Origin: an uncultured Mycoplasmatota bacterium
GTDB taxonomy: Bacteria > Bacillota_I > Bacilli_A > RF39 > UBA660
DNA length: 7,736 bases
Direction of reading: 5' to 3'
NCBI GenBank assembly: GCA_947572405.1
Contig: CANPBV010000071.1
Span: 1-7,736, forward strand
Shown here: one piece after another, positions 1 through 5,863 of the stretch
How the letters are laid out: each line of letters starts with the position of its first letter
How positions within the stretch are numbered: the first letter of the stretch is position 1
The notes under the pieces: model-generated
The model's database searches: none
Seen by the model: only the letters and a program-made list of their open reading frames with translations
What the model was told of the DNA's origin: nothing
Made by a program: the position numbers and the translations under genes

Positions 1-2
1 AA

Positions 3-2795
3 AAGCAAAAAAATGTTCCTGCTAATAAAACAAGCAACGCCAAAAAGGAGAAAAAACCTAAAAAGAAAAAAAGAGGCATCGCTAAAAAAATATTTCTGGG
101 AATTTTTATTCTTTGCATTATTTTAGGAATTGCAGCTTGTATCATGGCAGGATTGTTCTTTCAAGATATTGCAAAAAACGCCCCTAAATTTGATCCAGAA
201 CGACTAGATCGCCAAGAAGCTTCTGTATTCATTGATATAACTGGAAAAGAAATTGCGAAAGTCGGAGCTCAAAAACGTGAAAAAATCACATATGATCAAA
301 TGTCGGAAAATTTAATCAATGCGATTATCGCAACAGAGGATTCTAGATTCTTTAAACATAATGGTTTCGATTTACCACGCTTCTTAAAGGCATCATTCAA
401 TCAATTACTTGGTCGTGGTGGTGGGGGAGCTTCTACTCTTACCATGCAAGTTTCTAAAAATAATTACACAAGTACAGAAAGTAAAGGTTGGGAAGGAATT
501 AAACGTAAATTTACTGACATTTATATGGCAATGTACCAATTAGAAAAAACATATACAAAAAATGAAATTATTGAATTTTATGTCAACGATAATTACTTAG
601 GTGGTAGCTCTTATGGAGTGGAGCAAGCATCTCTCACCTATTTCAGTAAACATGCAGCCGATTTAAATCTTGCCGAAGCGGCAATGATTGCTGGGTTATT
701 CCAATCTCCTTCAGGATACGATCCATTTTTATATCCCGAAGCCTGTGAAAAAAGAAGACAAACCGTTTTATATCTTATGGAAAGACATGGCTATATTACC
801 TCAGAAGAACGAGCTATCGCTTCTGCTATGACAGTACAAAAAATCTTAAATCCAAATACAGAAACAAGTGATTCTGGAAATGAATACATGAAATTTATTG
901 ATTTAGTAATCAAAGAAATTGATAATGACTTAAAGCTAGATCCTTATACAACGCCAATGAAAATTTATATGACATTGGATACTTCTAAACAAGACGAAAT
1001 CAATAAAATTTTAACTGGAGAAACTTATAAATGGCAAAATCCAGTTGTTGACGCTGGAGTTGCTATGATTGATAATCAAACAGGTGCTATTTTAGCAATT
1101 AGTGGTGGACGACATAACATGTATGGAGTCAAAGATTATAATTATGCAACAATCAAGCACCAAATTGGTTCTACTGCCAAACCATTATTCGATTATGGCC
1201 CTGCAATTGAATACTTAAATTGGAGTAATATGCAACCAATTGTAGACGATGAACACGGTTATTCGAGTGGTGGTACAGTAAATAACTGGGATTTAAAATA
1301 CATGGGGATGATGACTGTGCAAGATGCTCTTCGTATGTCAAGAAACATTCCAGCCATTAAAGCCTTCCAAGCGAATAATAACAAAGATATTCAAAAATTT
1401 GTCTCTAATCTTCATCTAAGTCCAGAATTAAGGGACGGAATTATAAACGAGGCACATTCTATTGGTGGATATGCTGGAGAATCCCCTGTTTCACTTGCCG
1501 CTGCCTACTGTGCATTTGCAAATGGTGGGTATTATGTCACACCACATAGCTATACTAAAATCGAATTCAGAGAAACTGGTGAAGTTCATAATAAAAAGGT
1601 TGAAAAAACAAGTGCAATGAGTGAGGAAACCGCTTACATGATTATGCATATGTTATTAGAAACACCATCTTATGCTTTGGGAGGGTATTCCAATATCCCT
1701 GGGGTTACTTATGGTGCTAAAACAGGAACAACAAACTTTTCTGAAGCTACATTCAAAGATTGGAAATTGCCAATCAATTCAGTTAATGATTTCTGGGTTG
1801 TTGGATCAAGCCCAACCTATACAATTGCTTCATGGTATGGATATGATGAAGGATTAACAAAGGAAAATGTAGCAGCTGGATATATTAATAAACAAGGTCA
1901 ATATAATCATTTGCGATTATTTCAAACTTTGGGTCGTGCTCTTTTCGAAAAAGGAACCAAATTTACAAAACCAAATGGAGTTATTGAAATTAAAGTTGAA
2001 AAAGATAGTTACCCACTTGCTTTACCAAGTGAGAATACCCCAAGTGATATGATTATAACAGCGTTATTCAAAAAAGGTACGGAGCCTACGGAAACCTCTA
2101 CTCGCTTTGCTTCTTTAAGTAATGTTTCAAATTTAAAAGGTAGTTCTTCTGGAAATAAAGTGACTCTTTCTTGGAATGGAATTACTAGTCCAATTTATAC
2201 AACCGCGGATGGAATACGTAATGTGTATAAAAATTTATTTAAAAAAGATGATTATTTAGAAAGTTATGTGAATTCACAATTGAATTATAACAACAATCAT
2301 ATTGGAAGTTTGGAATACCATGTTTATCGAAGAAACGCCGATGGTTCTTTAACATTAATGGCGAAATCAGCTGGAAATGAAGTTACGTTTACTGAAAACT
2401 CTGGTGGAAAAAATACATACATTGTTAAAACAAGTTATTCTATCTTTACTGGGGCTACTAGTAGTGGAGCTGAAGTTTCTCTCACAGTTGAACAAGCCCC
2501 AAAACCAGATGAAAAACCAGAAGAAGAGGAAAAAGAAGATATTTCAATTCTCGTTAATGGAAGCAAAAATATAAAGATTTCAGAAACCAATCAATTTGAT
2601 GAAACTGGATTTTCTTATATCATGGTTACAGAACGCATTAATGGGATTTTAACAGATGTTACAAATAAAGCTACTATAGAAGTAACTCATGATACATTTG
2701 ATTATACAAAACCAGGAACTACTTATAAGGCAATTTTAAATGTATCCTATAAAAAGAAAACTAGGACAATTGAATTAAATATTACAATCGAATAA
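3..2795 (+). CDS. ponA: Class A penicillin-binding protein (bifunctional peptidoglycan synthase), 5' partial
   Basis: Polymerises lipid II into glycan strands and crosslinks the stem peptides on the outer face of the membrane. The frame is open from base 3, so the ATG at 144 is internal. Codons before it encode a Lys-rich cytoplasmic tail (about 45-89) and a hydrophobic membrane anchor (about 90-143); the true start is off the window. Numbered from the Met at 144: GT51 glycosyltransferase at about 45-240, with EDSRFF (Glu65), GASTLTMQ (95-102) and RKFTD (121-125); transpeptidase at about 270-610, with STAK (Ser343, Lys346), SRN (399-401) and KTGTT (526-530). The C-terminus adds a fibronectin-III-like segment (about 654-784), an acidic Pro/Glu linker (786-799) and a small Ig-like beta domain (800-883). 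The second GT51 Glu appears replaced by Asp125. It converges on nth. Family assignment is secure; the ponA symbol rests on remembered synteny. Confidence 0.95.
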   Translation, partial: KQKNVPANKTSNAKKEKKPKKKKRGIAKKIFLGIFILCIILGIAACIMAGLFFQDIAKNAPKFDPERLDRQEASVFIDITGKEIAKVGAQKREKITYDQMSENLINAIIATEDSRFFKHNGFDLPRFLKASFNQLLGRGGGGASTLTMQVSKNNYTSTESKGWEGIKRKFTDIYMAMYQLEKTYTKNEIIEFYVNDNYLGGSSYGVEQASLTYFSKHAADLNLAEAAMIAGLFQSPSGYDPFLYPEACEKRRQTVLYLMERHGYITSEERAIASAMTVQKILNPNTETSDSGNEYMKFIDLVIKEIDNDLKLDPYTTPMKIYMTLDTSKQDEINKILTGETYKWQNPVVDAGVAMIDNQTGAILAISGGRHNMYGVKDYNYATIKHQIGSTAKPLFDYGPAIEYLNWSNMQPIVDDEHGYSSGGTVNNWDLKYMGMMTVQDALRMSRNIPAIKAFQANNNKDIQKFVSNLHLSPELRDGIINEAHSIGGYAGESPVSLAAAYCAFANGGYYVTPHSYTKIEFRETGEVHNKKVEKTSAMSEETAYMIMHMLLETPSYALGGYSNIPGVTYGAKTGTTNFSEATFKDWKLPINSVNDFWVVGSSPTYTIASWYGYDEGLTKENVAAGYINKQGQYNHLRLFQTLGRALFEKGTKFTKPNGVIEIKVEKDSYPLALPSENTPSDMIITALFKKGTEPTETSTRFASLSNVSNLKGSSSGNKVTLSWNGITSPIYTTADGIRNVYKNLFKKDDYLESYVNSQLNYNNNHIGSLEYHVYRRNADGSLTLMAKSAGNEVTFTENSGGKNTYIVKTSYSIFTGATSSGAEVSLTVEQAPKPDEKPEEEEKEDISILVNGSKNIKISETNQFDETGFSYIMVTERINGILTDVTNKATIEVTHDTFDYTKPGTTYKAILNVSYKKKTRTIELNITIE

Positions 2796-2823
2796 AAGAA
2801 GGGATGTTAATATTCCTTCTTTT
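2794..2823. terminator. Bidirectional intrinsic terminator between ponA and nth
   Basis: AAAAGAAGG (2794-2802) pairs perfectly with CCTTCTTTT (2815-2823). The stem can extend inward by three pairs, one of them G-U, leaving a six-base loop. Because the arms are A-rich then T-rich, each strand reads a hairpin ending in a T run, as needed to stop both converging genes. The ponA stop codon lies at the left foot and the nth stop (2809-2807) lies in the inner stem and loop. Confidence 0.8.
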
Positions 2824-3433
2824 GTTTGCATATATTTTTTAATTGACATATCTTACATTCTGGATTAGTAGCTTTACAATAATATCTACCAAATAAAACA
2901 AGTTGATGGTGTAACCTACCTAATTTATCCTTCGGAAACTTTTTTGTAAGTTTTTTTTCTATAACACCAACATCATCACTTGTCTTTGACAGTCCAAGTC
3001 TTTTGCTCACTCTACTCACATGTGTATCTACAGCAATCACATTGACATTATATAAATTACTAAGGACAACATTGGTTGTTTTTCTACCAACCCCACTTAA
3101 TGATTCCAAAAATTCTCGATCATTTGGAACTATCCCATTGGATTCTTCTAAAAGCCTTTCGGCAATCAATTTGATATTTGAAGCCTTTCTTTGAAAGGTT
3201 CCAATCGGTCTTATAATCTCTATCAAATCGTTTAAAGGAGCATTTTTTAAATCTTCTAATGTTGGATACTTCTCAAATAACACCTTAGTTACCATATTGA
3301 CTCGTTTATCCGTAGTCTGGGCACTTAGCATGACAGCTATCAATAATTCATAATCTTTTGTATAATTTAGTTCACACTTTGGATCTGGAAAAAGAACATC
3401 TAAATATTCCATTATTTCATTCATTAATATCAT
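2807..3433 (-). CDS. nth: Endonuclease III (DNA glycosylase/AP lyase)
   Basis: Base-excision repair enzyme that removes oxidised pyrimidines and cleaves the abasic site by beta-elimination. The 208-residue length is normal for the family. Visible features are LSAQTTD (36-42), the helix-hairpin-helix LSGVGRKT with catalytic Lys118, VDTHVSR with catalytic Asp136, and a C-terminal 4Fe-4S loop Cys186-x6-Cys193-x2-Cys196-x5-Cys202. All signature residues are intact. The start is uncertain: ATG at 3433 overlaps dnaD by 17 bases and ATG at 3424 by 8. The second begins MNEIMEYLD, closer to the usual N-terminus. Neither has a clear Shine-Dalgarno site, so translation is probably coupled to dnaD. The neighbouring dnaD matches the dnaD-nth pair I recall from Bacillus. 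Confidence 0.96.
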   Translation of the reverse strand: MILMNEIMEYLDVLFPDPKCELNYTKDYELLIAVMLSAQTTDKRVNMVTKVLFEKYPTLEDLKNAPLNDLIEIIRPIGTFQRKASNIKLIAERLLEESNGIVPNDREFLESLSGVGRKTTNVVLSNLYNVNVIAVDTHVSRVSKRLGLSKTSDDVGVIEKKLTKKFPKDKLGRLHHQLVLFGRYYCKATNPECKICQLKNICKQKKEY

Positions 3434-4076
3434 TTAACCAATCATAATTATCAAAAATTTCTAATGATTTTACTTTTCTTGTTTGAAAAGCTTTTTTTTC
3501 TTTTTCCACATCTTCTGATGTTTTAATCCCTTTTTTATACCAATTATGAAGAATTCGATCAATATATCGGAGATTTGTTGTTCCATTGTAAATAGCTTCT
3601 TTTAAAGCCAATAAAACAAGTTCTTCTGTATAATCTCCATCTAACCATGCATTAATAATCTCATATTCCATAGGAGATAGAGTCCTCCCAAACTCTTTTT
3701 CAAACATCGTATAAATGTCAGTAGATATTTCTTTTTTCTTTTCCTCTACAGTTCCATTTACAATTATATAAACAAGTTTCTGATATAATCCATCTAAGTT
3801 AATCAATTCATCTCTTATGTTTCCGACTTTTTTCACTTCTAATTTTAATAACCCTAAAGATGTTAAAACTGCAATTTCATCCATTACTTCTTCTAATGAC
3901 AAATGTAAATCCAATCCTACTTGTTTTGGGTTAAAAGAAGCATTTTCTAGATTTAATAAATACATCAATAAAATCAATTCTCTATCGGTTAATTTTAAAT
4001 CTTGATATTTATATAGTAACAATTTAGGTATCGCAATGTCTCCAGCTTTTAAGATTTTCCATAAATTTTCTGTCAT
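3417..4076 (-). CDS. dnaD: DnaD-family primosome / replication initiation protein
   Basis: DnaD works with DnaB and DnaI in low-GC Gram-positives to remodel origin DNA and load the replicative helicase. This 219-residue protein is of typical size. The N-terminal part (about 10-95) looks like the winged-helix oligomerisation domain. Residues about 118-184 match the DnaB_2/DnaD C-terminal helical domain, with EKEFGRTLSP (126-135) and the YxxxIxxxW motif at Tyr171, Ile175 and Trp179. The tail NYDWLND (210-216) is a common DnaD ending. A good Shine-Dalgarno AAGGTGG (4089-4083) sits six bases before the ATG, which fixes the start. The gene overlaps nth and follows cca by 42 bases. It ends in TGA. 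Confidence 0.94.
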   Translation of the reverse strand: MTENLWKILKAGDIAIPKLLLYKYQDLKLTDRELILLMYLLNLENASFNPKQVGLDLHLSLEEVMDEIAVLTSLGLLKLEVKKVGNIRDELINLDGLYQKLVYIIVNGTVEEKKKEISTDIYTMFEKEFGRTLSPMEYEIINAWLDGDYTEELVLLALKEAIYNGTTNLRYIDRILHNWYKKGIKTSEDVEKEKKAFQTRKVKSLEIFDNYDWLNDINE

Positions 4077-4082
4077 ATTACA

Positions 4083-4131
4083 CCACCTTATGTGTGTTAT
4101 TTATTATATAACAATTTGTTATTTTCGTCCA
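4083..4131 (-). promoter_or_regulatory. Candidate sigma-A promoter and ribosome binding site for dnaD-nth
   Basis: Reading the minus strand, a perfect -10 TATAAT (4108-4103) follows a -35-like TGGACG (4131-4126, four of six consensus bases) with a 17-base spacer. The predicted start is near 4096, giving a leader of about 20 bases that contains AAGGTGG (4089-4083). The -35 lies in the last codons of cca, so dnaD-nth can be transcribed independently of cca. The -10 and spacing are strong, the -35 is moderate, and there is no experimental evidence. Confidence 0.6.
4108..4122. repeat. 15-base perfect palindrome inside the dnaD promoter spacer
   Basis: ATAACAA and TTGTTAT are exact inverted arms around one central base. 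The element fills most of the spacer between the -35 and -10, touches the first -10 base and spans the cca stop codon. The arms are too close for a useful RNA hairpin, so a dimeric protein site is the more natural reading if it is functional. Chance is a real alternative in DNA this AT-rich. Confidence 0.4.
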
Positions 4132-5201
4132 TTATATTTTTTCATAACATATTTTTTTATGAAAACTTTTACATTTTCTAAGTTTCCAGATACAATTTGT
4201 TGTTCTAAGTCCTCATATACATTCCCTATTTCTTCCCTTGGAACCAATCGCATTAATTCTTTAGGAGTTAGCGCAATTTCATCTCGATGATGAATTGGAA
4301 TTTTTTTATAGGCTTCTATTATCTCACCTTTTGCTTTTCCTTTTATTTCTGCAATTAATCCACAATAGTAATATCCATATTGATATAAAATATAAGGATC
4401 CAATATATCTTGTTTTAATAACTGTTTTAATTTTTCAATTTCTCTTTTTTCATTCTTTGAAAATTTATAGTTAGAAGAAAAGTCTAATTGTGCCCAAATT
4501 CCTAAAACTGAGGTGCGAGTATTTACTTTGCTTAAGCCGGATAAGTCTAATTCTACTTCTATCTCTTTTAATAATTCAATTCCATATTCTACATTGTCAC
4601 TTTCAAAAATACGATTTAATTCTTCTCGTTTTCTATGAAAAGATAATTCTTTCAAATTTTTTTTATATAATGAAATTGCTTCTTTTAATTCTGTATCCAA
4701 TTTAAAATTTAGGGTAGTAGCAAAACGAATTGCCCTTAGAATTCTTAGACTATCCTGTTCTATTTTTTCTTTTGCATTTCCAACTACTCGAATTAATTTT
4801 TTATCAATATCTTTTCTGGCTTCCAATAAGTCTATAAAATTTCCATGTTTATCCATACAAAGAGTATTTATGATAAAGTCTCTTCGCTTTAAATCAATCG
4901 ATAATTCTGTTGCATATGTAATTGTTGGTTTTCTATGATTTTGATAATTTAATTCTATTCGATAAGTTGTGACTTCAATTAAAGTTTCACCCATCTTAAC
5001 GATTACTTTTCCATATTCCGAATATTTATCATCAAGATCAGGAAATATTTTTTTTAGATCTTCAGGCGTTGCATTCGTTGTAACATCATAATCAGTTGTT
5101 TTCCTACCTAAATAAAAATCTCTTGGATATCCTCCTACGACATATGCTTCGTACCCTGCTTTTGTGATTTTATTTAATACTTCTATTAATGTTATATCCA
5201 T
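4119..5201 (-). CDS. cca: CCA-adding tRNA nucleotidyltransferase (class II)
   Basis: Adds or repairs the 3'-terminal CCA of tRNAs, using CTP and ATP without a nucleic acid template. Visible in the 360-residue product: nucleotidyltransferase motif A, VGGYPRD (22-28) followed by the metal-binding DYD (Asp37, Asp39); a likely third acid, Glu76, in IEVTTYR; motif B, RRDFIINTL (106-114); motif C, DSLRILRAIRFA (150-161); and the nucleotide-selecting motif D, EELNR (193-197). The rest is a helical body and tail with no visible HD domain. The start is supported by Shine-Dalgarno AGAGGG (5212-5207) five bases before the ATG. Poly(A) polymerases share this fold, but low-GC Gram-positives usually have one such gene, and it is the CCA enzyme. 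The coding DNA is very AT-rich (four sampled 60-base lines: 62 G+C in 240). Confidence 0.92.
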   Translation of the reverse strand: MDITLIEVLNKITKAGYEAYVVGGYPRDFYLGRKTTDYDVTTNATPEDLKKIFPDLDDKYSEYGKVIVKMGETLIEVTTYRIELNYQNHRKPTITYATELSIDLKRRDFIINTLCMDKHGNFIDLLEARKDIDKKLIRVVGNAKEKIEQDSLRILRAIRFATTLNFKLDTELKEAISLYKKNLKELSFHRKREELNRIFESDNVEYGIELLKEIEVELDLSGLSKVNTRTSVLGIWAQLDFSSNYKFSKNEKREIEKLKQLLKQDILDPYILYQYGYYYCGLIAEIKGKAKGEIIEAYKKIPIHHRDEIALTPKELMRLVPREEIGNVYEDLEQQIVSGNLENVKVFIKKYVMKKYNGRK

Positions 5202-5219
5202 AGTATCCCTCTTCTATAG

Positions 5220-5241
5220 AAAAAAAAGACTCTCGTCTTTT
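5220..5241 (-). terminator. Intrinsic terminator after hup, abutting the cca ribosome site
   Basis: On the minus strand AAAAGAC (5241-5235) pairs with GTCTTTT (5230-5224) around a GAGA tetraloop, and the T run continues to 5220. The hup stop codon TAA (5242-5240) overlaps the upstream arm. Only seven bases separate the T run from the cca Shine-Dalgarno. The stem has just two G-C pairs, so incomplete termination is plausible. Confidence 0.7.
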
Positions 5242-5512
5242 AATTTAAAGCATCTTTTAATTTAGTTCCAGCTTTGATTGTTGTAGCAACTCTTGCAGGA
5301 ATTTTAACAGTTTCGCCAGTTCTTGGATTACGTCCTTCTTTGGCTTCTTTTTGCTTTGCAGTAAAAGTACAGAACCCTGTTAAAGTTACTTTTCCGTCAT
5401 CTTTTAAACCTTTAATAACTCCGTTCATCATAGCTTCTAAAGCTCTTGCTGAATCAGCTTTTGTTAATCCTGTTTCTTCTGCAATAAAATTGATTAAATC
5501 TGTCTTTGTCAT
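5240..5512 (-). CDS. hup: HU-family histone-like DNA-binding protein
   Basis: Dimeric nucleoid protein that bends and compacts DNA with little sequence preference. At 90 residues it is full length for HU. The N-terminal helices (MTKTDLINFIAEETGLTK...) form the dimer base. The beta arm carries the signature GRNPRTGETVKIPA (60-73), with the intercalating proline at 63, and the C-terminus ends in the expected amphipathic helix (KLKDALN). Cys48 occupies the position usually Gly in GFGTF. A strong Shine-Dalgarno GGGAGGT (5525-5519) sits six bases before the ATG. It has its own promoter and terminator and is probably a highly expressed single-gene unit that may feed cca by read-through. HU is preferred over IHF because of the organism type and the lone gene. 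Confidence 0.96.
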   Translation of the reverse strand: MTKTDLINFIAEETGLTKADSARALEAMMNGVIKGLKDDGKVTLTGFCTFTAKQKEAKEGRNPRTGETVKIPARVATTIKAGTKLKDALN

Positions 5513-5556
5513 TGTTTTACCTCCCTATTGTGTTAAGCTATTTTGCTTACAATCTA

Positions 5557-5585
5557 AGAATATCATTTTTTCCTTATAAAATCAA
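5557..5585 (-). promoter_or_regulatory. Candidate sigma-A promoter for hup (extended -10)
   Basis: On the minus strand TTGATT (5585-5580) and TATTCT (5562-5557) are separated by exactly 17 bases. TGA immediately before the -10 supplies the extended -10 TGn element. The predicted start is near 5550, giving a leader of about 38 bases that contains the GGGAGGT ribosome site at 5525-5519. It is the best promoter match found in the hup upstream region. Confidence 0.65.
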
Positions 5586-5863
5586 TATATTTTCCTCATT
5601 TTCTTATATTTTAAATTTTTTTAACGGCTAAAACTATTACTTATAATTATTCATCTAAAATTGGGGGTATGAATGAATTATAATGAAAGTTTTATCATCC
5701 TGTTCAATCTTTAAGTAGCACCCAATATTCGAATAAAAATATAAAATACTTGATGGCTATTCTAAATACCAAATTTAGTTTTCCAATCACCTTTCCTGAA
5801 TCTTATGATCAGACATTTCTTGGCTATTCTATATTGCCCTTTTTTTATTTCTATACTGAGCTT
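5586..5863. other. Intergenic stretch between hup promoter and surface-protein gene, no convincing gene
   Basis: About 280 AT-rich bases. Every reading frame is short; the longest ATG frame is 44 codons (5753-5887, +) without a ribosome site. It holds an imperfect inverted repeat (5641-5683) and the 11-mer TGGCTATTCTA twice in direct orientation (5754-5764 and 5821-5831). I could not find a clear minus-strand terminator for the surface-protein gene here, nor any RNA gene or riboswitch I recognise. Confidence 0.6.
5641..5683. repeat. Imperfect inverted repeat in the intergenic region
   Basis: TTATAATTATTCAT (5641-5654) matches the reverse complement of ATGAATGAATTATAA (5669-5683) with one inserted base. 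The intervening 14 bases include a GGGGG run. The stem is almost all A-T and neither side has a clean T tract. It could be a weak terminator for the upstream minus-strand gene, a protein site or chance. Confidence 0.35.

Noticed and set aside
144..146. ATG at 144 as the start of the PBP gene
   Set aside because: The same frame is open back to base 3 and encodes the basic tail and transmembrane anchor expected of a class A PBP; starting at 144 would remove the membrane segment.
1672..1857. A frame inside the PBP transpeptidase region
   Set aside because: It overlaps the KTG-motif region in another frame; the main frame carries all the conserved residues.
5274..5579. A 101-codon plus-strand frame opposite hup
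   Set aside because: It is the antisense shadow of a complete, unmistakable HU gene and has no supporting start signal.
5661..5686. Plus-strand TATAAT at 5679-5684 as a promoter
   Set aside because: No acceptable -35 sits 16-18 bases upstream and no plus-strand gene follows.
5822..5848. Plus-strand hairpin-like GGCTATTCTATATTGCC followed by a T run
   Set aside because: The stem has only three solid pairs before a mismatch, and no plus-strand gene lies upstream for it to terminate; on the minus strand it lacks a T tract.
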